Source: Anaerolineales bacterium UBA4823
Lineage (GTDB): Bacteria > Chloroflexota > Anaerolineae > Anaerolineales > UBA4823
DNA length: 5,909 nucleotides
Direction of reading: 5' to 3'
Assembly: GCA_002402275.1 (NCBI GenBank)
Contig: DHFN01000235.1
Coordinates: forward strand, 8,786 to 14,694
Part shown: in pieces, positions 1-5,709 of the stretch
Numbering within the stretch: position 1 is the first letter of the stretch
Layout of the letters: each line of letters starts with the position of its first letter
The notes under the pieces: model-generated
Databases searched by the model: none
The model's input: only the letters and a program-made list of their open reading frames with translations
Told to the model about the DNA's origin: nothing
Position numbers and translations under genes: made by a program

Positions 1-148
1 TCCATTATGATGTATTAACGAATTTCATCCGTTTACTTATATGTTAATGAAGGGATTGCCAGGAAAAATTATGAATGAGGTAGCAAGTCAACCCAAAGGT
101 AGGTTTTACTTCTTTTTGGAAGAATCTGGGCAATTATTTTAGAGGTGG

Positions 149-166
149 TTTTATATTTATATAAAA
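149..166. repeat. AT-only perfect palindrome
   Basis: The arms TTTTATAT and ATATAAAA are perfect 8-nt complements around a 2-nt centre (TT). The sequence is symmetric and AT-only. It could be a weak hairpin, an easily melted DNA site or a chance result of AT-rich spacer DNA. It lacks the GC-rich stem of an intrinsic terminator. Confidence 0.4.
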
Positions 167-205
167 TTAGCCATCTCTGAACAAGATTGCCCTAAATGCC
201 ATCAA

Positions 206-234
206 TGTCAAAGCGGGCGAAGCGAGGTATCTGT
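206..234 (+). repeat. 29-nt interspersed repeat, copy 1
   Basis: This copy starts TGTCA, has the core GGGCGAAGCGAGG and ends ATCTGT. It follows the widespread bacterial interspersed pattern TGTCATTCCGAGCGAAGCGA followed by GGAATCTGT, recalled from many genomes. It matches the reverse complement of copy 2 at 22 of 29 positions, with an unbroken 11-nt core. Only 13 nt separate the two copies, so a transcript could fold into a long hairpin. No transposase accompanies it. Confidence 0.75.
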
Positions 235-247
235 AAAATTTTAATGA

Positions 248-276
248 AAAGACTCCTCGCTTCGCTCGGAGTGACA
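248..276 (-). repeat. 29-nt interspersed repeat, copy 2 (inverted)
   Basis: Read on the minus strand, this copy starts TGTCACTCC, has the core GAGCGAAGCGAGG and ends AGTCTTT. It is the copy closest to the usual form of the family. It is inverted relative to both neighbours: the first lies 13 nt upstream and the third 59 nt downstream, so it could pair with either in RNA. Confidence 0.75.
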
Positions 277-335
277 CCTTCTTTTTGGATAATATTGGCA
301 AGAAATGCCCCAGAGATTATCCCAAAAGTCATAAT

Positions 336-364
336 TGTTATATCGAGCGAAGCAAGGAGTTACA
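336..364 (+). repeat. 29-nt interspersed repeat, copy 3 (degenerate)
   Basis: This copy starts TGTTATAT, has the core CGAGCGAAGCAAGG and ends AGTTACA. It is the same length as the other two without gaps and matches copy 2 (reverse complement) at 20 of 29 positions. The changes at its edges suggest an older, decaying copy. It lies about 115 nt before the first cohesin gene. Confidence 0.65.
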
Positions 365-478
365 ACCCATTTATTGGAACAATCTCAGAAAGATTAGTTT
401 TGCTTAAGATCTGCAATGCCAAAAGGAATAACCAAAGCTAACCTTTTCTAAAATACTACAAGGATATACAATCAAAAA

Positions 479-1699
479 ATGGGCTTAGTTAAGATAAGAA
501 ATTATGGAGCATTCCTCTTTGGCACGCTGATTTTGGTCGTTCTGGTTTTGGATAAACCTGCTCTGGCACAATCCGGCATGCAGTTGTCCGTTGATCCAGC
601 TCAGAGCACCGTTCCGCCTGGAAATCAGTTTACACTTAGTTTGAAGGTGACCAGTGGTGTGAATGTGAATGCATATGATGTGACGATCGAATATGATGAA
701 GCCATCCTGCATTTGGATAACTATGAGCAGGGAGATTACTTGTCTCATTTATGGGAAGTTAAAACCGTAAATGAACCAGGAACCCTTCGTCTAGTATATG
801 CCCAATTGGCATCCCCCCCGGTTTCTGGGGATGGGATTTTGGTCAATCTTTTCTTTAGAACGATCAACCCTGGCACTACTGAGATTACCCTTACAAATGG
901 TGAATTTGCCGATGCACAAGGAAATTTAATCACTCCCACCCTGATAAATGGAGTGGTAGTGGTCCCTGATGGTTTATTCCCAACATCTACAACGACCGCG
1001 TCAGTGACAATGACTCCTACTCCTCTGCCAACCTATACAAAAACAAAAAAGCCAACCAATACTGCAACGCAGAGGCCAACCAGCACGGTGACCAACCTAT
1101 ATACCAAAACTTCCACCTGGACTGTTTCATCTAGTCCAATCGTTTCTCGAACCAGTACCAGAACCAGGACACCAACCCTGCGAGTTTCTAAAAGCCCGAC
1201 CATTGTCTTGACCCGTACCCAAACCAGGACAGCCACGAAAAGAGTTGCCTTCAGTCCAACTCTTTCGATAACCAACACCCCTGCTAATACTATAAATAAC
1301 CAAGCTTCCGTTAGTGCAACTTTACAATCAACCAGAACCTGGTTGCCAAGTGATACACCAGGCAGCCATAAATTTAACGAATCAAGCTTGTCAACAAAAT
1401 CAATCGTGAATCTAACTCCCCAAAATTTTAGTAACTCATTAACTCCTGTTCCGCGAAATGCTGAAGGAACTCTGCTAAGCCCTCTAAATACGCAGACTGA
1501 TCAGGCTGCTTTAATGACTGCGGGGTTAGAATTAACCGCGCAATCCGTTTCTGAAAACGATCAGAATAACCTTAGCCAAAAGGAGTCGGCAAACCGTGAC
1601 TTATGGCTATGGATTTTATTGTTTATGGGATTGTTCATGATAGTGATTGAATTTGGCATGATCATCCATAAAAGAAGAAAACCAAAGCAGAAGGACTAA
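479..1699 (+). CDS. Membrane-anchored cohesin-domain protein with Thr/Arg-rich linker
   Basis: This is a 406-residue exported protein. Residues 1-30 form a signal peptide with a long hydrophobic core and a likely cut after ALA(30). Residues about 35-162 form one cohesin-like domain: it opens with a VDPAQSTVPPGNQF strand, continues through YDVTIEYDEAILHLD and SGDGILVNLFF, and closes with the ADAQGNLITP...INGVVVV edge typical of cohesins. Residues about 165-370 are a low-complexity Thr/Ser/Pro linker, unusually rich in Arg and Lys (for example TRTRTPT, TRTQTRTATKR) and probably O-glycosylated. Residues 375-396 are a transmembrane helix followed by a basic tail (HKRRKPKQKD), so the cohesin faces outward. 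In cellulosomes cohesins bind dockerins; the partner here is unknown. ATG 479 is chosen because AAGGAT lies 13 nt upstream and it keeps the whole signal peptide. The gene probably shares a transcript with the next gene, 6 nt away. Confidence 0.85.
   Translation: MGLVKIRNYGAFLFGTLILVVLVLDKPALAQSGMQLSVDPAQSTVPPGNQFTLSLKVTSGVNVNAYDVTIEYDEAILHLDNYEQGDYLSHLWEVKTVNEPGTLRLVYAQLASPPVSGDGILVNLFFRTINPGTTEITLTNGEFADAQGNLITPTLINGVVVVPDGLFPTSTTTASVTMTPTPLPTYTKTKKPTNTATQRPTSTVTNLYTKTSTWTVSSSPIVSRTSTRTRTPTLRVSKSPTIVLTRTQTRTATKRVAFSPTLSITNTPANTINNQASVSATLQSTRTWLPSDTPGSHKFNESSLSTKSIVNLTPQNFSNSLTPVPRNAEGTLLSPLNTQTDQAALMTAGLELTAQSVSENDQNNLSQKESANRDLWLWILLFMGLFMIVIEFGMIIHKRRKPKQKD
1691..1695 (+). promoter_or_regulatory. 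Ribosome binding site deciding the start of the second cohesin gene
   Basis: AAGGA lies inside the last codons of the upstream gene, 10 nt before ATG 1706. The in-frame TTG at 1700, right after the stop codon, would be only 4 nt away, so ATG 1706 is the better start. The position suggests translational coupling of the two cohesin genes. Confidence 0.6.
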
Positions 1700-1705
1700 T
1701 TGTTT

Positions 1706-2587
1706 ATGAGTAGAAAACATCGAAATATTTTCTTCAGCATCCTAATCTTGGTTAGTTTATTCCTGATATCCCCAACTCGGGTTTTTGCCCAAACCGATCC
1801 TACAGCAAGGGTTGGCTTTTTTGAGCCGGTAGAGATTCCTTTAGGGGAACGGGTTGAGGTGCCAATCCAGATCAAGGATGTGGAGAATCTCTATGCCATA
1901 GACCTGGAGATTCAGTTTGATCCTGCTTTATTAACGGTAGAAGATGCGGATACTGCCAAAACGGGTATTCAACCTGCTTTGGGAACATTTTTAGATGCTG
2001 GGATGGTTCTTTTTGATTCCGTAGATCCCGAAAAAGGCTTGTTAAGATTTGTCATGACCCAAGTGAACCCTAGCGAGCCAAAATCGGGTGATGGTATTCT
2101 GTTGGTACTTTACTTAAATGGATTGAAGCAAGGTGAAGGTGAGTTAAAGGTGACCAAGGTTGAACTTTCCACCCGAGATGGAATAGCTATCCCAGTCACT
2201 GCAATGAGCTCAACCATTACTGTAGGAAATAAACCACAAACCGTTACAAGCACACCCATTCCTGTTCAAAATTCAGCGAATCTGATCATCATCCCCACGC
2301 TTGCACCTACTCAAATCATTCCGACCGTTCAGCCTGTTCAGACCCAAATAAACCAGACTGCTGTTGTTTCTTTGATGGAAGGTAATAATCCTCCAAAAAC
2401 AGAGGTTAATATTGGAGGATCAAAGGAAATAACAAATCAACCAAGCGAAAATGATCTTACCAAAGTCAATCAAAGCCAGAAATTTTCGCTGCAGGAACAT
2501 TGGTGGATCGTTTTGATTGTATTTGGAATTGGGTTGGCTCTTGGAATTTATTTATGGAAGAGTAATCAACCGGAGAATCAAAAGTGA
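1706..2587 (+). CDS. Membrane-anchored cohesin-domain protein
   Basis: This is a 293-residue exported protein with the same plan as the gene before it. Residues 1-28 are a signal peptide ending RVFA before QTDP. Residues about 34-173 form a cohesin-like domain (LYAIDLEIQFDPALLTVED, then TGIQ, GTFLDAGM, TQVNP, SGDGILLVLYL, and a closing RDGIAIP...STITV strand). Residues about 174-262 are a Pro/Thr/Gln/Asn-rich linker, shorter and less basic than in gene 1. Residues 265-284 (HWWIVLIVFGIGLALGIYLW) are a transmembrane helix with a short polar tail. No sortase motif is present; anchoring is by the helix. The cohesin is clearly closer to that of gene 3 than to that of gene 1. A role as an outward-facing docking domain is inferred from the family; no dockerin protein is visible nearby. 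ATG 1706 is preferred over TTG 1700 because of the AAGGA spacing. Confidence 0.85.
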   Translation: MSRKHRNIFFSILILVSLFLISPTRVFAQTDPTARVGFFEPVEIPLGERVEVPIQIKDVENLYAIDLEIQFDPALLTVEDADTAKTGIQPALGTFLDAGMVLFDSVDPEKGLLRFVMTQVNPSEPKSGDGILLVLYLNGLKQGEGELKVTKVELSTRDGIAIPVTAMSSTITVGNKPQTVTSTPIPVQNSANLIIIPTLAPTQIIPTVQPVQTQINQTAVVSLMEGNNPPKTEVNIGGSKEITNQPSENDLTKVNQSQKFSLQEHWWIVLIVFGIGLALGIYLWKSNQPENQK

Positions 2588-2721
2588 GGTTAAGAAGAAT
2601 TATGATCGTAAAGGTGTTTATTTTCACTTCTAACTAGAGTTATCTCAATGAGTCAAATTTGATATAAATTGGAGTTATGCAACCTAAAGATAAATTAGAT
2701 CATACATAAATAGGTAGGATT

Positions 2722-4080
2722 ATGATGAACAAATTATTGATAAAAAAATGGAAGACAAAAGGTTATGAAAAGCTATTCATAATTGGATTAATAGTGGCAT
2801 TACTTGGTTTAGGTATTAATCCTGTGATTGGATTAGCAGATGACCCTATCCAAACAACCATAACCGTAGTGCCAGCTTCAGCCACGATGAATTATGATGA
2901 AATTTTGGAGATTCAGGTTTGGGTGAATAATGTAGATGAATTATATGGTGCGGATGTGATTCTCACTTTTGATCCGACAGTTCTAGAGGTGATCGATGAA
3001 GATCCCAGTAGAACTGGAGTCCAAATCCAAAATGGGGGATTCTTGGAAGTTGGATTTATGATCTACAATTATGGCGACAATATTAATGGGGTGATTCGAT
3101 ATACCAATACACAACTCAACCCAACGCCCGCGGTAACTGGAAGCGGGAAACTTTTTGTTGCTCATATCAAAGCTAAAAAGGTAGCCACATCCCATTTAAC
3201 ATTTTCGAAATGGGATATGTCTGATCGTAATGGGAATCTTATTTCAGCAACTACCCAACCAGGAATTATCAATATCAATCCACCACCTAGTCCGGTACTT
3301 TCAATAGCGAAATTGAATGCATCCGATGCCCGTTTGAGCTGGACGAGCACCAGCGGGGCGGTTGAATATCACTTATACCGGGATACAACTCCTTATTTTA
3401 CGCCAGGTGACACCCCTTATAAAACCTTAACCTCAATTCAATATGATGACTTAGGTGCCCTTGGAGACCCAGCAGCCAATTATTTTTATACTGTCAAAGC
3501 AGTCTGTCCAAACGGATTTACATCTAATCCATCGAATCGGGTTGGGGAATTTGATTTTTCCTTATTACGCAACGCCGATAACACGATCGCCTTGCCTTTG
3601 ATCGATTCTTCTCTACAGACAGCCGATCATCTCGGAACCGTAACAGCTTCCAGCAAGGTTTCGGAATGGGTAGCAGAGACATCCAGTTTTCGGACCCGCT
3701 TAGTTGGGCTCATGGGGGCGAACTTTGTATTGCAAACCGGACATGGTTATTTTGTGCGGACGAATGCTGACTCAAGTCCAACTGTATTTACGACGGTTGG
3801 GGGAGTTCCTGAGCCGGGTGCCATTACTTTTTCCATTTATCGCCAAACGAGCTGTAAATTGAATTTGATCTCGATCCCACTGGATCACCCCGAATTAAAT
3901 AGCGCACTAAAACTAGCGACCAGCATGGGTGGGGTTCCAAAGATATCCGAATGGATCGCTAGCACTGGCTCATTAAGAACATATATTCCCCCTATTGGGC
4001 CAATTAATTTTGTCACCTCCATTGGCTATCCCTACTGGCCCTGCGCAGATACCAGTGCAGGAGGGTTGACATGGCCATAA
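2722..4080 (+). CDS. Secreted cohesin-FN3 protein with duplicated C-terminal module
   Basis: This is a 452-residue exported protein. A basic N-terminus (KKWKTKGYEK) precedes a hydrophobic segment at about 18-38, which is a signal peptide or N-terminal anchor; a cut near GLA(39) is possible. Residues about 43-185 are a cohesin-like domain (LYGADVILTFDPTVLEV, TGVQ, GGFLEVGF, TQLNP, DRNGNLI). Residues about 187-276 are a fibronectin type III domain (LSWTSTSGAVEYHLYR, then NYFYTVKAV). Two related modules follow at about 285-350 and 380-447. Both have a leading N/T-x-I-x-[IL]-PL motif, SEW[VI]A-x-[ST]-x-S-[FL]-RT, then NFV and G[YH]-x-Y. I cannot name this module. No C-terminal TM helix is present, unlike genes 1, 2 and 4. 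Start codons 2722 and 2725 are adjacent and AGGTAGGA (2712-2719) serves either. The 134-nt gap before the gene shows no clear terminator or promoter. Confidence 0.82.
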   Translation: MMNKLLIKKWKTKGYEKLFIIGLIVALLGLGINPVIGLADDPIQTTITVVPASATMNYDEILEIQVWVNNVDELYGADVILTFDPTVLEVIDEDPSRTGVQIQNGGFLEVGFMIYNYGDNINGVIRYTNTQLNPTPAVTGSGKLFVAHIKAKKVATSHLTFSKWDMSDRNGNLISATTQPGIININPPPSPVLSIAKLNASDARLSWTSTSGAVEYHLYRDTTPYFTPGDTPYKTLTSIQYDDLGALGDPAANYFYTVKAVCPNGFTSNPSNRVGEFDFSLLRNADNTIALPLIDSSLQTADHLGTVTASSKVSEWVAETSSFRTRLVGLMGANFVLQTGHGYFVRTNADSSPTVFTTVGGVPEPGAITFSIYRQTSCKLNLISIPLDHPELNSALKLATSMGGVPKISEWIASTGSLRTYIPPIGPINFVTSIGYPYWPCADTSAGGLTWP

Positions 4081-4122
4081 TAGAGGAACCAGGGTTTGTA
4101 AGATTAGTGAGGAGCATATTTC

Positions 4123-4842
4123 ATGAAAAAAAGAATTTTTAGCTTGTTCATACTACTCTGTGGAGTATTATTTTTTGGATCAGTCCAATCCGCTTACGCG
4201 GTTGGGCCCTATACTCCCCTAGCGGATACTTATACCTTGTTAAATGACCCCAACATCATAGCAGGCTCAGAATTGTATTTATTTCTATCAGCTAGTAACC
4301 TGGCTGGATGTGTACCGACATCCTATGTGTGGCTTAAATTTCAAGTGCCAAACCCCTCTGCGACCATTGCTACTGCCATCCTCTCGGTTCCAATTGACCC
4401 GGTCTATCCTGGAGATGAACCGCTAGATATGGAACTTCGCAGCAGCTCCGACACAACTTGGCAAGAAGCTAGTCTCAATTGGGCAAATCAACCCACTCTT
4501 GATCCAACTGTTTTGGCAACCGCTTCAAGTACCGTTGCTCCTAGTGATGCGTTATTCATGGGCCCAACCTTTGCAGATTATCTCAATTCCCGAAAGGGTC
4601 AGCTGGTGAGCCTAGTTGTCAAAGCCAACTGTAATGGCAATGTTTCTGTCAGTGCCGATCGGGTTATCCCAGCCCGGGAAAACACTACATGGCACAAAGT
4701 GGAATTGGATTTGCGGAGCCCCAGCAATGTTGGATTATTGGATATGAAAGGTTCAACAGGCACTCAGCCTGGGCAAATCGTTATCCTGGGGATTCTGGTT
4801 GGATTGAGCCTGGCTTTTGCGGTGGGTAAAAAATCTTATTAG
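4123..4842 (+). CDS. Membrane-anchored DNRLRE-type domain protein
   Basis: This is a 239-residue exported protein. Residues 1-26 are a signal peptide (KKR start, end AYA before VGPY). Residues about 33-197 resemble the DNRLRE / CBM96-like beta-sandwich family: ADTYTLLNDPN opening, YVWLKFQVP, ATAILSVPI, the hallmark TTWQEASLNWANQP (109-124), and a final ISADR-like strand (VSVSADR) and WHKVELDL. Members of this family occur in large surface and polysaccharide-related proteins; the ligand here is unknown. C63 and C170 are the only cysteines in the mature domain and could form a disulfide. Residues 217-234 are a transmembrane helix followed by KKSY, so the domain sits outside. GAGGAG (4109-4114) lies 8 nt before the ATG. 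The gene follows the FN3 protein by 42 nt and is probably co-transcribed with it. The domain assignment is from motif recall. Confidence 0.75.
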   Translation: MKKRIFSLFILLCGVLFFGSVQSAYAVGPYTPLADTYTLLNDPNIIAGSELYLFLSASNLAGCVPTSYVWLKFQVPNPSATIATAILSVPIDPVYPGDEPLDMELRSSSDTTWQEASLNWANQPTLDPTVLATASSTVAPSDALFMGPTFADYLNSRKGQLVSLVVKANCNGNVSVSADRVIPARENTTWHKVELDLRSPSNVGLLDMKGSTGTQPGQIVILGILVGLSLAFAVGKKSY

Positions 4843-4942
4843 TTCGAACCTGTCCTCCAAATACAACCAGGTGCCTGAAGTATCATCATAGGGTGGTTTA
4901 ACATTGTAGGGGGGTGTCCCGTAGTATACACTGGGTACTGTC

Positions 4943-5039
4943 GTAAGGGTGGGTTTTCTTTATTTATAAGCAGCGACTCTAGATACCAAGGATGATCGTT
5001 AGCAGATAAGATGGTTGTACTCTCCAAAACCACCCTTAC
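4943..5039. repeat. Long-range inverted repeat upstream of tdk
   Basis: The left arm at 4943-4957 reads GTAAGGGTGGGTTTT and the right arm at 5026-5039 reads AAAACCACCCTTAC. They are complementary over 14 bp with one bulged G, separated by 68 nt. The 10-mer AGGGTGGTTT at 4890-4899 also matches the right arm exactly. The right arm could therefore pair with either upstream copy. Function is unknown. Confidence 0.6.
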
Positions 5040-5059
5040 AAATTGACATTCTTCCTCCT

Positions 5060-5089
5060 TTGCAACAATTATCTCATTTGCGTTATGAT
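5060..5089 (+). promoter_or_regulatory. Candidate sigma-70 type promoter for tdk-hpt
   Basis: A -35-like TTGCAA (5060-5065, 4 of 6 to TTGACA) and a -10-like TATGAT (5084-5089, 5 of 6 to TATAAT) are separated by 18 nt. A transcript would begin near 5096, giving a leader of about 35 nt before the tdk ATG. A better -35 hexamer, TTGACA at 5043-5048, is too far from this -10. Confidence 0.4.
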
Positions 5090-5117
5090 AGAATTTAGTC
5101 ATCTATAACCAATAAAG

Positions 5118-5124
5118 AAAGGGA
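5118..5124 (+). promoter_or_regulatory. Ribosome binding site deciding the tdk start
   Basis: AAAGGGA ends 6 nt before ATG 5131. The alternative TTG at 5128 would be only 3 nt away, so ATG 5131 is preferred. Confidence 0.6.
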
Positions 5125-5130
5125 TAATTG

Positions 5131-5703
5131 ATGCGGCATCAGTTTGGTTCAGTGGAAGTGATTACGGGTTCGATGTTTTGTGGTAAAACCGATGAATTAA
5201 TTCGGAGGCTACGCCGGGCAGCGATTGCAAAACAAAAGGTGCAGGTATTCAAACCAGCAATTGATAACCGTTACGCCAATGAAAAGGTGACCTCGCACGC
5301 TGGCAGCGAGTTCGAAGCTAAGCCTATTTCTGCAGCTAAAGAGATCAGGGGTTGTCTTGAAGAGGATGTAACCGTTGTAGCCATTGACGAAGCTCAATTT
5401 TTTGATGATGAAATCATTCCGATTGTTCAAGAATTAGCCGATAAAGGGATTCGGGTGATTGTTGCTGGTTTAGATACTGACTTTCGTGGGGAACCCTTTG
5501 GACCGATGCCGGTGTTGATGGCACAAGCAGAACGGGTGGATAAACTGCAGGCGATCTGTATGGTGTGTGGAGAGCCGGCAACCCGTACACAGCGCTTGGT
5601 CAATGGACAGCCAGCCCATTATAATGATCCAGTGGTGATAGTGGGGGCAGCCGAGTTGTATGAGGCTCGTTGCCGCCAACATCATGTTGTACGGAGAGGA
5701 TAA
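5131..5703 (+). CDS. tdk: Thymidine kinase, type II (EC 2.7.1.21)
   Basis: This enzyme phosphorylates thymidine to dTMP with ATP in the cytoplasmic pyrimidine salvage pathway. The 190-residue product has the full type II (human TK1-like) layout. The Walker A loop is GSMFCGKT at 13-20, with C17 where many members have Ser. The Walker B and catalytic segment is VVAIDEAQFF, with E87 the expected general base. GLDTDFRGEPFGPMPVLM (113-130) leads into the active site. C143-x2-C146 with C181-x2-H184 form the structural zinc site. The lasso and thymidine-binding region ends in YNDPVVIVGAAELYEARC. Length is normal for the family and every key residue is present, so the gene is judged intact. It is followed 6 nt later by hpt, suggesting a salvage operon. 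Confidence 0.96.
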   Translation: MRHQFGSVEVITGSMFCGKTDELIRRLRRAAIAKQKVQVFKPAIDNRYANEKVTSHAGSEFEAKPISAAKEIRGCLEEDVTVVAIDEAQFFDDEIIPIVQELADKGIRVIVAGLDTDFRGEPFGPMPVLMAQAERVDKLQAICMVCGEPATRTQRLVNGQPAHYNDPVVIVGAAELYEARCRQHHVVRRG

Positions 5704-5709
5704 TAAAAG

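Larger units (their letters stand above)
1..478. other. Gene-poor leader region with interspersed repeats
   Basis: No convincing gene is seen on either strand. A + strand frame stays open from 11 to 142, with an ATG at 41 (33 codons) or at 71 (23 codons, preceded by AGGAAAA). Its product is unrecognised and too short to support. An 81-codon open frame at 196-441 is mostly translated repeat DNA and is not treated as a gene. What the stretch does hold is three copies of a 29-nt repeat (206-234, 248-276, 336-364) and an AT-only palindrome at 149-166. The part just before 479 should contain the promoter of the cohesin gene pair, but no well-spaced -35/-10 pair stands out. Confidence 0.6.
4843..5130. 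other. Spacer between the surface cluster and tdk
   Basis: This 288-nt gap separates the surface genes from the salvage genes. It contains a 14-bp inverted repeat (4943-4957 with 5026-5039), an additional copy of its arm at 4890-4899, and a candidate promoter at 5060-5089. No strong T-tract terminator is visible after the DNRLRE gene; a 5-bp stem (ACCTG 4848-4852 with CAGGT 4868-4872) is too weak. A minus-strand frame of 87 codons spans 4839-5102 without a ribosome binding site at its ATG and is not called as a gene. Confidence 0.5.

Noticed and set aside
11..142. A + strand frame open from 11 to 142, possibly the tail of an upstream gene or a small peptide gene
   Set aside because: The frame is closed by a stop at 8-10, leaving at most 33 codons from an ATG, and the product matches nothing I recognise.
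206..364. The three repeats as a CRISPR array
   Set aside because: The copies alternate in orientation, have unequal spacers of 13 and 59 nt, and are diverged; no cas gene is present.
196..441. An 81-codon + strand open frame in the leader region
   Set aside because: Its product is largely the translation of the interspersed repeats (RAKRG, LLASLGVT, SSEARSYN), a well-known source of false genes, and its ATG has no ribosome binding site.
1033..1278. Minus-strand frame opposite the linker of gene 1
   Set aside because: It is a Val/Leu-rich shadow of the Thr/Arg-rich repeats on the + strand.
2588..2721. Possible promoter (TTGATA 2659-2664 or TATAAA 2663-2668) and terminator before gene 3
   Set aside because: No hexamer pair has normal spacing, and the only hairpin-like element (AGGTG...CACTT near 2610-2630) is short and has no T-tract after it.
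3220..3246. The DRNGNLI segment in gene 3 as a dockerin calcium loop
   Set aside because: It sits at the closing strands of the cohesin domain, matches the same place in genes 1 and 2, and has no second loop or dockerin helix.
5031..5064. Minus-strand AAAGGAGG followed by an ATG as a small gene
   Set aside because: The reading frame from that ATG ends after 16 codons with no recognisable product.
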